In this document: positions 23,121-31,054 of the stretch, piece by piece
Position numbering within the stretch: position 1 is the first letter of the stretch
How the letters are laid out: each line of letters opens with the position of its first letter
Source: Ilumatobacteraceae bacterium
GTDB lineage: Bacteria; Actinomycetota; Acidimicrobiia; Acidimicrobiales; Ilumatobacteraceae
Length of the DNA stretch: 37,176 nt
NCBI GenBank assembly: GCA_022843125.1
Contig: JALHOG010000053.1
Location: forward strand, 1 to 37,176
Direction: 5' to 3'
Translations under genes and position numbers: made by a program
The notes under the pieces: generated by a model
The model's input: only the letters and a program-made list of their open reading frames with translations
Database searches by the model: none
What the model was told of the DNA's origin: nothing

Positions 23121-24460
23121 TCGGCGTTCGCCACCGCAACCGCAGCGGCGCGATGGGCCGCTGTCGCGATCTCGTCGAGCACGTCGTCGGTGTGGGCGAG
23201 GCCCACGAAGATCGCCTCGTAGGCGCCGGGCGCCATCGCCACGCCCTCGCGGAGCATCGCGTGGAAAAACCGGGCGTACGCCTGCTCGTCGGTGAGCTTG
23301 GCACCGGCGAAGTCGACGGGCAGATCGCCGCCGTGGCAGTACATGCCCACGAGCGTGCCCACCACCGGGAACTGGGCGACGAAGCCCGCCGCCGCGCACG
23401 CGTCACCCAACAACCCGGCGAGGCGCCGGGCGCGATGCGCGAGCAGTTCGTACACGTCGCCGTCGAGCTCGTTCAGTGCAGCCAACCCCGCGGCGGTGGC
23501 GATGGGGTTGCCGGCCAGGGTGCCGGCGTGGAACACCGAGCCGAGCGGCGTGAGCGTCTCCATCACCTCGCGACGGCCTCCGACCGCACCGATCGGGAGG
23601 CCACCGCCGATCACCTTGCCGAACGTGGTGAGATCGGGCGTGACCCCGTACGCGGCCTGCGCCCCACCCGTGCCCACGCGGAACCCGCTGATCACCTCGT
23701 CGAAGATCAGCACGGCGCCGACACGATCGCACTCGGCGCGCAACCCTTCGAGGAAGCCCGGGACCGGAGCAACCACACCCATGTTCGCCGCGATGGGTTC
23801 GACGATCACCGCTGCGACCGTCTCGTCGAGCGTGGGCACCACGTTGTACGGGACCACCATCGTCTCGGCCACCGCGCCCGCCGGCACACCGGCGGTGCCG
23901 GGGATGCCGAGCGTCGCCACACCGCTGCCGCCCGCGGCGAGCAGCGCGTCAGTGGCGCCGTGGAAGTTGCCGTGGAAGATCACGACCCGATCGCGGCCGG
24001 TGTAGCCGCGGGCGAGGCGCACCGAGGTACTGGTGGCCTCGGTGCCGGAGTTCATGAAGCGCACCCGCTCGCACGAGGCGACACGGTCACGGATCGCCTC
24101 GGCGAGCTTCATCTCGCGCGGGGTGGGCGCGCCGTACGACGTCCCGCCGGTGGCCGCCGCCGACACGGCCGCGGTGATCACCGGATGGGCGTGCCCGAGG
24201 ATGACCGCGCCATAGCTCTGCACGAGGTCGACGTAGCGGTTGCCCTCGACGTCCCACAGGTGTGCGCCCTCGGCGCGGGCCACAACGTACGGCCGACCAC
24301 CGACCGACTTGAACGCACGAATCGACGAGTTGACACCGCCGGGGATCGCCCTGGCGGAACGCTCGAACATCTCGTCGTTGGACGGCACCCCGGCACCGGT
24401 GCAGATCACCGGATCGCACCCGGCAGTAGCGCAGCGTTCAGGATCGCACAGCGGGATCAT
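23117..24460 (-). CDS. hemL: Glutamate-1-semialdehyde 2,1-aminomutase
   Basis: A 447-residue PLP enzyme that makes 5-aminolevulinate from glutamate-1-semialdehyde, the second step of the C5 pathway. Landmarks are IPGGVNSSIRAFKSVGG, MNSGTEATSTSVRLARGYTGR, LIFDEVISGFR and Lys282 in TTFGKVIGGGLPIGAVGG, which binds PLP. The ATG at 24460 overlaps the hemB stop by 4 nt (ATGA). This start adds 24 residues ahead of the usual N-terminus, with Cys at 5, 10, 15 and 20 in a C-x4-C-x4-C-x4-C ladder. A GTG at 24388 would give the conventional start. The two genes form an operon that complements hemA to the right. Confidence 0.95.
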   Translation of the reverse strand: MIPLCDPERCATAGCDPVICTGAGVPSNDEMFERSARAIPGGVNSSIRAFKSVGGRPYVVARAEGAHLWDVEGNRYVDLVQSYGAVILGHAHPVITAAVSAAATGGTSYGAPTPREMKLAEAIRDRVASCERVRFMNSGTEATSTSVRLARGYTGRDRVVIFHGNFHGATDALLAAGGSGVATLGIPGTAGVPAGAVAETMVVPYNVVPTLDETVAAVIVEPIAANMGVVAPVPGFLEGLRAECDRVGAVLIFDEVISGFRVGTGGAQAAYGVTPDLTTFGKVIGGGLPIGAVGGRREVMETLTPLGSVFHAGTLAGNPIATAAGLAALNELDGDVYELLAHRARRLAGLLGDACAAAGFVAQFPVVGTLVGMYCHGGDLPVDFAGAKLTDEQAYARFFHAMLREGVAMAPGAYEAIFVGLAHTDDVLDEIATAAHRAAAVAVANAD

Positions 24461-25485
24461 GCGCGCACCGCACTGCCCGACGTACCGGTGGCGCGCTCGG
24501 CGAACCAGCGGGTGAGGTAGGTGAGGATCAGATCGGCGCCCGCCCGCTTGATCGCGGTGAGGTGCTCGAGCGCGACCACGTCGTGGTCGATCCAGCCGTT
24601 GGCGGCAGCCGCCTTGATCATCGAGTACTCCCCACTCACGTGGTACGCCGCGAGCGGCACGTCGACCTGGGCCCGCACAGCGCTGATGATGTCGAGATAG
24701 GCGAGCGCCGGCTTGACCATCACCATGTCGGCACCCTGCGCGATGTCGGCATGCACCTCGACCATCGCCTCGCGGGCGTTGCGCCAGTCCTGCTGGTATC
24801 CCTTGCGATCGCCACCGCCCGCGATCGTCACGTCGACCGCGTCACGGAACGGGCCGTACAGCCCGCTCGCGTACTTCGCCGAATAGCCGAGGATCGCGAC
24901 GTGCCCGAAACCGGCTGCGTCGAGCGCCGCACGGATCACCCCGACCTGGCCGTCCATCATGCCGCTCGGCGCCACCACGTGCGCCCCGGCGGTCGCCTGT
25001 GCGACCGCCGCCTTGGCGTAGACCTCGAGCGTCCGGTCGTTGTCGACGTGTCCGTCATCGCCGACGATGCCGCAGTGCCCGTGGCTGGTGTACTCGTCGA
25101 CGCACAGGTCGGCCATCAGCACCACGTCGTCACCGACCTCGGCGCGCAGATCCTGGAGGGCGAGCTGCACGATCCCGTTCGGGTCGAACGCCCCCGAACC
25201 GATCTCGTCCTTTGTCGCGGGAACGCCGAACAGCATGATCGCCCTGACGCCCATGCCGGCCAGCTCGGCGACCCCCTTGCGGAGGCTCTCCCGCGTGTCC
25301 TGGTACACACCGGGGAGCGATCGGATCTCGATCGGTTCATCGATGCCCTCACGCACGAACAACGGCGCGATCAGATCGGTGGTGACGACGTTGGTCTCGG
25401 CGACGAGATCACGGAGAGCGGGCGTGCGGCGCAACCTGCGAGGTCGCTGCACGGGAAAGGCGGCGGGATCGCCGTGCACAGCCAT
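24457..25485 (-). CDS. hemB: Delta-aminolevulinic acid dehydratase (porphobilinogen synthase)
   Basis: A 342-residue enzyme that joins two 5-aminolevulinates into porphobilinogen. Both Schiff-base lysines are present: Lys204 (LGYSAKYASGLYGPFRDA) and Lys258 (MVMVKPALAYLD). The metal site reads MADLCVDEYTSHGHCG: Cys128 and Cys138 are kept but the middle position of the zinc-type CxCx7C triad is Asp130. ATG 25485 is chosen because TACCAT ends 6 nt before it; the frame upstream belongs to no gene. A perfect inverted repeat sits in this promoter. It is coupled to hemL downstream by an ATGA overlap. Confidence 0.95.
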   Translation of the reverse strand: MAVHGDPAAFPVQRPRRLRRTPALRDLVAETNVVTTDLIAPLFVREGIDEPIEIRSLPGVYQDTRESLRKGVAELAGMGVRAIMLFGVPATKDEIGSGAFDPNGIVQLALQDLRAEVGDDVVLMADLCVDEYTSHGHCGIVGDDGHVDNDRTLEVYAKAAVAQATAGAHVVAPSGMMDGQVGVIRAALDAAGFGHVAILGYSAKYASGLYGPFRDAVDVTIAGGGDRKGYQQDWRNAREAMVEVHADIAQGADMVMVKPALAYLDIISAVRAQVDVPLAAYHVSGEYSMIKAAAANGWIDHDVVALEHLTAIKRAGADLILTYLTRWFAERATGTSGSAVRA

Positions 25486-25491
25486 GCAGGC

Positions 25492-25497
25492 ATGGTA
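25492..25497 (-). promoter_or_regulatory. Leaderless -10 element of hemB
   Basis: On the minus strand TACCAT ends 6 nt before the ATG at 25485. Confidence 0.5.
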
Positions 25498-25498
25498 C

Positions 25499-25521
25499 GT
25501 GCCCGCCCCAGCTGCGGGCAC
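25499..25521. promoter_or_regulatory. Inverted repeat in the hemB promoter
   Basis: GTGCCCGC and GCGGGCAC pair perfectly around a 7-nt loop. The repeat begins 1 bp upstream of the hemB -10 and fills the -10/-35 spacer, where a repressor would act. It does not match the Rex consensus. Confidence 0.5.
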
Positions 25522-25556
25522 TTCCCGCTCCATGGCACGTCGCGAGCGAGTGCCGG

Positions 25557-25610
25557 CCTCGGTCACCACACGGCGTTCGAGCCGTGGTCGGGCAGCGCGT
25601 GCGACCGAGG
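25557..25610. repeat. Nested inverted repeats between hemB and the divergent gene
   Basis: The outer arms CCTCGGTC (25557-25564) and GACCGAGG (25603-25610) enclose a second hairpin, CACGGC-GTTCGA-GCCGTG (25569-25586). It lies upstream of both leaderless promoters, so it is probably a DNA-level element if functional. Confidence 0.35.
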
Positions 25611-25636
25611 TCCTGTCGGGTGTGACCCCCAAGGGG

Positions 25637-25642
25637 TAGCGT
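25637..25642 (+). promoter_or_regulatory. Leaderless -10 element
   Basis: TAGCGT ends 8 nt before the GTG at 25651. Confidence 0.5.
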
Positions 25643-25650
25643 TCTCCGAC

Positions 25651-26883
25651 GTGTCGGTACAGGTGTGGTTCGCACAGGAGGAGTTGATCCTCCGACCGGG
25701 TGCGTCCGCGTCGTTGGCGCTCGCCATCGAGAACGTCGGTGACCACACCGAGAGTTACACGATCATCCCCGCCGGGCTCACCGCCAGCTGGACCACGGTG
25801 ACGCGCCCCAACGTCACACTGTTCGGGGGTTCCCGCGATGTGATCGAGGTGGTCGTCCGTCCGCCAGCGATCCACAGCACGACCGCCGGGCCCACTGCGC
25901 TCGCAGTTCGCATCATCCCGCAGGGCGCCCCCGACGACGCCGTCGTCGCCGAGACGATCATCACGGTCGGCGCATTCGACGACCGGCGCGTCTCGATGCT
26001 CCAGCCGCTCCAGCGGGGCCGGCGTCGGGCCACGTTCGAGTTCATGGTCGAGAACCACGGCAACAACCTCGCGAGCTGCCGACTCCACCTCGTCGACGCC
26101 AGCAACCGGGTCGACGGTTCGTTCGACCCGCCCGCCGTGGGTGTGGCGCCGGGGTCGAGCAGCCTGGTGCGGCTCAAGGCCCGCGCCCGGCACGGCTTCT
26201 TCCGACGCAGCGAACGCCAGCTCGACTTCGAGATCGAGGCAACCGAACCCGAGCACGAACCCGCCGCCGGTCGGGCGACGCTCATCCAACCGCCCACGGT
26301 GCCGGCGGGCACGATCGCGAAGGTGCTCACCGCTGCAGCTGCGCTCGCTGCGATCTGGATCGCGTGGACATCGGTCGTCAAGCCGGAGCTGAACGAAGCC
26401 GCCGACCGCGCCGTCGCCGAGCGTCTCGCCGACATCACCACCGACACCACCGACACCACCGACATACCGCTCGTCGCCGTCACGACGGTTCCGGCCGAAG
26501 CCCAGCCACCAGTGCCGGGTGGCCTCCTCGGCGATCCGGTCGCATACCGGATCGCCGTCGACGTCGGCATCACCCAGGAGCGCAGCGAGCCGATCACGGT
26601 CCAGCCCGACAGCCGCTTCTGCCTCACCGACACCGTGCTCCAGAACCCGAACGGTGACATCGGCACCGCACGGCTGCTGCGCAACAGCGAGTTGCTCTAC
26701 ACGTGGGACCTCGCCGAGATGAGCAGCGCGAACGAGTTCCAACCGCGCGTCACCTGTCTCCCCTTCGAGCCCGGCGACAACATCGTCCTGTCGGTCTCGT
26801 GCACCGAGGCGGGGCGCTCCGCCGGCACCGGTTGCGACGTCGCAGTGCTGCTCACCGGGCTGCTCATCCCCGCCGACGTCTGA
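25651..26883 (+). CDS. Ig-like domain membrane protein, unknown function
   Basis: A 410-residue protein. Residues 1-110 and about 111-215 look like two beta-sandwich domains with the alternating pattern of COG1470-type Ig folds (LILRPGASASLALAIENVGDHTESYTI, and FEFMVENHGNNLASCRLHL). One transmembrane helix follows (about 221-243, TIAKVLTAAAALAAIWIAWT). After it come an Asp/Thr repeat (TTDTTDTTD) and an outer domain with four Cys (RFCLTDT, VTCLPFE, VSCTEAG, TGCDVAV). With no signal peptide, the N-domains should be cytoplasmic and the C-domain outside. It converges on the propeller-protein gene with a 4-bp gap. GTG 25651 is supported by its leaderless -10. Confidence 0.75.
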   Translation: MSVQVWFAQEELILRPGASASLALAIENVGDHTESYTIIPAGLTASWTTVTRPNVTLFGGSRDVIEVVVRPPAIHSTTAGPTALAVRIIPQGAPDDAVVAETIITVGAFDDRRVSMLQPLQRGRRRATFEFMVENHGNNLASCRLHLVDASNRVDGSFDPPAVGVAPGSSSLVRLKARARHGFFRRSERQLDFEIEATEPEHEPAAGRATLIQPPTVPAGTIAKVLTAAAALAAIWIAWTSVVKPELNEAADRAVAERLADITTDTTDTTDIPLVAVTTVPAEAQPPVPGGLLGDPVAYRIAVDVGITQERSEPITVQPDSRFCLTDTVLQNPNGDIGTARLLRNSELLYTWDLAEMSSANEFQPRVTCLPFEPGDNIVLSVSCTEAGRSAGTGCDVAVLLTGLLIPADV

Positions 26884-26887
26884 CGCG

Positions 26888-29377
26888 TCAGCCCATCCCG
26901 TAACCGGGCAACGCCGGCACCCCCGACGAGGCCGCGACACGGCCGCCGAGGTCGACCGGCAACTCGGCCACCACACCGCCGGGTGCCGACGCGATCAGCA
27001 CCCGCGGGCCGATCCGGACGCGGGCGGGAATCGTGATCTGCGCGAGGAACGTGCCCGACGAGTTGGCGTCGACCGTCGCAAACGGTGCACCGCCGTCTTT
27101 GAAGGCGATCGTGATCGTCGAATCGGCCGGGAAGCCGGAGCCGCCGATGCCGATCTGAGCCCCCGGCTGAGCGGGCGTGTTCTCGTCACGGAGGAACACC
27201 GGGTCGTATCGAGCGAACCCGCCGATGACGGCTGCCGTGTACGGGCGGCCGATCGGCGTGGTGGCGGTCGCGAGGAGCAACGCGCTTCGGTAGCCGGGCC
27301 CCCGCGGGACGAACTCGATCTCGACTGCACAGCTCGCGTCGGGGTTGAGCGCACGGCCGGTGCACGCCTGCGAGACGATGCGGAAGTCGTCGGGATTGGC
27401 CCCGCCGAGATCGAGCCCGCTCACCGTGACCGGGATGAAGCCGATGTTCGTGACGTCGATCGCGACGCGATCGCCGACGGCGCCGACGATGCCGTCGTCG
27501 AGATCGACACCGCCCGGATTCGCGAGGAGTGCCGGTTCGCCGGCTGCGCCGCGGAGCTCGGTGGACACCCGGGGCGCGCCGGGCCCGTTGCCCCCGACGG
27601 TGAGTTCGCCGACGAAGGCGCGCGGAGCCGACGGGTTGAAGGTGATCTTGACCGAGCACGACGTACCGGCCGCGACGATGATGCCGCGGAAGCACGAGCC
27701 GCCGGTGATGCGGAAGTTCGCCGACGATGTGCGCACGTCGGTGGGCTCGAACGCCGCCGGCCCGGCGTTCAGCACGGTCGCGTACAGCTCGGTGCTCTCG
27801 AAGCCGAGGAGCACCGTGCCGAAGTCGAGCGCAGCCAGCGACAGCCGAGGTGTGAACGAGACGGCGACGATCGCGCGACCGCCACCGCGGGTGAGCGGTG
27901 CCGGCGAGTCGAGCACGGCGGCAGCCATCGTCTCGAACACCACGACGGCGCCGGTCTTGGAGAGTGCCGGCCGGCCGTGTGCGCCAGGCACATCGGTGGC
28001 ATCGGCACCGTCGAGCACCCGTCGGATCTGACCGAGGTGGAACTCGGCCACCACGAGATCACCGTCGAGCAGATCGCCGCCACCGCCACGGCGGCTCGGG
28101 AGCAGATTGGTGGCGTCGGTGACGAACGCGACCTGACTGCCATCAGCGTTGACGGCCGGGTTCCATGACGACTCCTCCCCGGCGATCGGCACACCGGACT
28201 CGACCCGTCCGGCGTCGATCGCGGACACGAGCGCCAGGTCGGGGCGTCGCGTGGGCTCGTCGAAGATGCCGTTGCCGTCGGTGTCGCGATCGAACCGGTA
28301 CACCTGCAACGGGCACTCCTGCCCGCACTGCAGATCGGCCGGCACGAGCGATCGATCGCGTGACGTGAACACGACGATCCTGCCGTCCTCCGACATCGCC
28401 GGTTCGCCGGCGCCCGCGAGCGCCGCGACGTCTCCGCGCCGCGAGATGAGGCGGACCGCGCGCCGCTGGTCGGACCAACCGCGATCCCAGACGAAGACCT
28501 GCGACGTCGCGTAGTCGCCCGGGACCGGGCCACTTCCCCATCCGGGCAGCGCGTCCGAGGCCGTCGTGTCGGACACGAACGCGAGATGTCGGCCGTTCTG
28601 GGAGATCGCCGGGTCACGGGCGCCGCGGTACTTGAAGGCGCCGCCCGGCGCCTCGATCGGCATGCCCGCCACCTGCTGGTTGCGGTCGGGTTCGTTGACC
28701 GGCACCGTCACGTCGACCACGGTGATCGTCGCGACGCCGTCGGGCGCACCTGGCGCCTGGTGGACGTACGCGATCTGTGCGCCTGACCCCGACAGCGACG
28801 GCGCCGAGTCGGCGAACACGTCGTCGCGGGCGACACCGGCGCCGTCTGCGGTCGAGACCAACTCCCAGCCGTTGATCTGGCCACCGCACTCGGGCACGAG
28901 CAGCCGGTAGACGTCCCAGCGCAGATCACGATCGTCGTCGCGGAAGAGATCGAAGGGGATCTCGGTGATCGCCACGACCACGCAACCGTCAGCCGACAGT
29001 CGCGGATGGATGGTGTCGCCGGCTCGCACACCGGGGGGCAGGGTCGCCAGCTCCGTCGTCTGGTTGGTCGAGCGGTCGGTGCGGAGCACGGTGCGCCGCC
29101 CGGCGACCTCGCCGCCGTAGACGACCCACCGACCGTCGGACGACACCGATGGCTCGATCGCGTCGCCGATCTGCTCCGGTGCGACGGCGACGGGCTCGCC
29201 GGGTGCCGGAGCGGGCGTCTCCTGCGCCAGCGATGGACCACCGGCGACCACCGACGATCCCACGAGGGCGGCAACCAGGACTGCGCCAGGCCGGGCGAGG
29301 CGGTGACGGGCGCGGTTCATGACCTGGCGTGCCCGACCCGCACGAGGCGGTCGGCTGGCGGCGGTGGAGGCGTTCAT
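26888..29377 (-). CDS. Secreted TolB/PD40-type propeller protein with choice-of-anchor-D-like domains
   Basis: An 829-residue exported protein. After a long N-region comes a signal (VLVAALVGSSVVAGGPSLAQ). Residues about 65-485 contain repeated propeller strands of the PD40 type (PSVSSDGRWVVYGG, PRLSADGCVVVAI, PAISQNGRHLAFVSD, PAMSEDGRIVVFTS, PAVNADGSQVAFVTD). Two ASPM/SPD-2/Hydin-like Ig domains follow (LDFGTVLLGFESTELYATVLN; then a second with ITGGSCFRGIIVAAGTSC-type Cys pairs), and a last beta domain. ATG 29377 is the outermost start; ATG 29320 (MNRARHRLARPG) gives a more typical signal peptide. It begins 36 bp after hemD on the same strand and may be co-transcribed. Function unknown. Confidence 0.8.
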   Translation of the reverse strand: MNASTAASRPPRAGRARQVMNRARHRLARPGAVLVAALVGSSVVAGGPSLAQETPAPAPGEPVAVAPEQIGDAIEPSVSSDGRWVVYGGEVAGRRTVLRTDRSTNQTTELATLPPGVRAGDTIHPRLSADGCVVVAITEIPFDLFRDDDRDLRWDVYRLLVPECGGQINGWELVSTADGAGVARDDVFADSAPSLSGSGAQIAYVHQAPGAPDGVATITVVDVTVPVNEPDRNQQVAGMPIEAPGGAFKYRGARDPAISQNGRHLAFVSDTTASDALPGWGSGPVPGDYATSQVFVWDRGWSDQRRAVRLISRRGDVAALAGAGEPAMSEDGRIVVFTSRDRSLVPADLQCGQECPLQVYRFDRDTDGNGIFDEPTRRPDLALVSAIDAGRVESGVPIAGEESSWNPAVNADGSQVAFVTDATNLLPSRRGGGGDLLDGDLVVAEFHLGQIRRVLDGADATDVPGAHGRPALSKTGAVVVFETMAAAVLDSPAPLTRGGGRAIVAVSFTPRLSLAALDFGTVLLGFESTELYATVLNAGPAAFEPTDVRTSSANFRITGGSCFRGIIVAAGTSCSVKITFNPSAPRAFVGELTVGGNGPGAPRVSTELRGAAGEPALLANPGGVDLDDGIVGAVGDRVAIDVTNIGFIPVTVSGLDLGGANPDDFRIVSQACTGRALNPDASCAVEIEFVPRGPGYRSALLLATATTPIGRPYTAAVIGGFARYDPVFLRDENTPAQPGAQIGIGGSGFPADSTITIAFKDGGAPFATVDANSSGTFLAQITIPARVRIGPRVLIASAPGGVVAELPVDLGGRVAASSGVPALPGYGMG

Positions 29378-29413
29378 GGCGGCCCGTGACGGGTGATTCG
29401 ATCGGGTTGGAGC

Positions 29414-30157
29414 TTACGACGCTGGGGCGAGGGCGCTCACGACCTCGCGGACGAGACCCGGCACAGAATGATCGGCAGCAACGTGGGTGATCCTGAGCCC
29501 CAAATTCGCTCCGAATCGGGCGGTGGTCGGACCGATCGCCACCACGACGCGCGGGGTCCGGAACCCGATGGCGTCCACCCACGACTGCACGGCCGAACCG
29601 CTCGCGAACGCAAGCGCATCGGCGTCGAGCGCCGCTCGCAACTCCAACGCTGTCGGGCGGCGCAGGGTGGTGCGGTAGGCCACTACCGGCGTGACGTCGT
29701 AGCCACGCTCGCGCAGCCCGTCCGCGAGTTCGGTGCCGGCACGATCGGCCTGGGCCAGGAGGACCCGCCCGCCAGTCTCGGCCGTCGGGAGCGCGGCGAG
29801 GAGACCCGCCGCGGTCTGCACCTTCGGCACGACATCGACCGGGCGCTTGGCGAGATGCTCGAGGACTGCTGCGGTCTTGGTGCCGACGGCTCCGAGGCGC
29901 ACGTTGACCTGACGGCGGATCGCCTTGCCGACGCGCGTCGCTCCGTGCTGTGAGGTGACGACCAGCCAGTCGAACTCCTGGATGCGGCGCAGGTGCCCCT
30001 GGAGCTCCGCACCGCCATCCGCTGGGTCGACGATCTGGATCAGCGGCACGTGCACCACCTGCGCGCCGTACACCTCGAGCAAGCGCTCCACCTCGCCGCG
30101 CTCGTCGCGTGTGGTGACCACGCGCTTGCCTGCCAACGGTCGGTCGCTCACGGTCAC
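29414..30157 (-). CDS. hemD: Uroporphyrinogen-III synthase
   Basis: A 247-residue enzyme that closes and inverts ring D of hydroxymethylbilane. Sequence is poorly conserved in this family, but the bilobed pattern is present: LAGKRVVTTRDERGEVERLLEVYGA at the start, DWLVVTSQHGATRV, VGTKTAAVLEHL, ALAFASGSAVQSWVDAIG and VVAIGPTTARFGANLGL. It lies 5 bp after hemC in the rex-hemA-hemC-hemD order known from Streptomyces. The start is GTG 30157, with another GTG two codons later. The stop TAA is followed by GCT, making a -10-like TAAGCT ahead of the propeller-protein gene. Confidence 0.92.
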   Translation of the reverse strand: MTVSDRPLAGKRVVTTRDERGEVERLLEVYGAQVVHVPLIQIVDPADGGAELQGHLRRIQEFDWLVVTSQHGATRVGKAIRRQVNVRLGAVGTKTAAVLEHLAKRPVDVVPKVQTAAGLLAALPTAETGGRVLLAQADRAGTELADGLRERGYDVTPVVAYRTTLRRPTALELRAALDADALAFASGSAVQSWVDAIGFRTPRVVVAIGPTTARFGANLGLRITHVAADHSVPGLVREVVSALAPAS

Positions 30158-30162
30158 CGCTG

Positions 30163-31041
30163 TCAGTGCACTTCGACCAGATCGCGAGCGTCGCGGGCGG
30201 CCACCCGTGCACGGTCGATGTCGTCGTCGAGCTCACCGCTCAACTCGATCGTGTCGCTCGCCGTGATGCCAGAGCGGTCGCCCGCGAGGAAGGTGAAGAG
30301 TCGCTTGCCGTCGGAGTGGGCGCCGACGGGGAGCGAGCACCCCGACCCGAGCTCGCCGAGGAACGCCCGTTCCACCAGCACCGCGCGCCGGGTGCCGTCG
30401 TGATCGATCGACCGGACGGCGTTGCGCACGCTGCGATCGCCCTCTCGGCACTCGACCGCGACACAGCCCTGACCCACCGCTGGGACGAACTCCGCGGGAT
30501 CGAGCACCTCGGCGATGCGTTCGGTCAGCCCGAGCACTTCGAGCGCGGCCACGGCCATCACGATCGCACCACCGTCGGGCAGCTTCTCCAGTCGAGTGTG
30601 GATGTTGCCGCGGAGCTCTTCGAACACGAGGTCACGCCGCGCCCTCTGGAGCTGGGCGCGCCGCCTCACCGATCCGGTCGCGATCGTGGCGCCGAACGGG
30701 AGATCGCCGAGGGTGCACCCGACGAGGGCGTCGGCGGCGGTGCGGCGCTGCGTGAACGCTGCGATCTCCAGGCCGGGTGTCGCGGCGGTGGGGAGATCCT
30801 TGGCGGAGTGGACCGCGATGTCGGCGCGCCCGTCGAGCACGGCCTGCTGCACCTCCTTGACGAAGACGCCGAGCCCACCGATCGAGTGCAGCGGCACGTT
30901 GGCGTGCTGGGTGCGGTCGCCGTGGGTGTCGATGAGGACGAGCTCGACGCGGTGCCCGTTGGCGCGGAGCTGCTCGGCCACCGCTTCGGACTGGGTGGTT
31001 GCCTGGGCGCTGCCCCTGGTGGCGATGCGGATCGCGGCCAT
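30163..31041 (-). CDS. hemC: Hydroxymethylbilane synthase (porphobilinogen deaminase)
   Basis: A 292-residue enzyme that polymerises four porphobilinogens. Cys235 in LGSGCSLPVGAH carries the dipyrromethane cofactor. RIATRGSAQATTQSEAVAEQL, DIAVHSAKDLPT with the catalytic Asp, and the Arg-rich ATGSVRRRAQLQRARRDL and ELRGNIHTRLEKL are all present. ATG 31041 gives the standard N-terminus; the frame upstream is within the hemA end. It follows hemA by 13 bp and precedes hemD by 5 bp, in one operon under the rex promoter. Confidence 0.96.
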   Translation of the reverse strand: MAAIRIATRGSAQATTQSEAVAEQLRANGHRVELVLIDTHGDRTQHANVPLHSIGGLGVFVKEVQQAVLDGRADIAVHSAKDLPTAATPGLEIAAFTQRRTAADALVGCTLGDLPFGATIATGSVRRRAQLQRARRDLVFEELRGNIHTRLEKLPDGGAIVMAVAALEVLGLTERIAEVLDPAEFVPAVGQGCVAVECREGDRSVRNAVRSIDHDGTRRAVLVERAFLGELGSGCSLPVGAHSDGKRLFTFLAGDRSGITASDTIELSGELDDDIDRARVAARDARDLVEVH

Positions 31042-31054
31042 CGCCGGCAGCCGG

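Noticed and set aside
26431..26466. Short tandem repeat ACCACCGAC as a possible mobile or CRISPR-like repeat
   Set aside because: It is an in-frame Thr-Thr-Asp linker within the Ig-like membrane protein; no spacers or CRISPR structure.
25486..26976. Upstream extension of hemB to a frame of 839 residues
   Set aside because: The added part is antisense to the Ig-like gene; HemB has a normal N-terminus from 25485.
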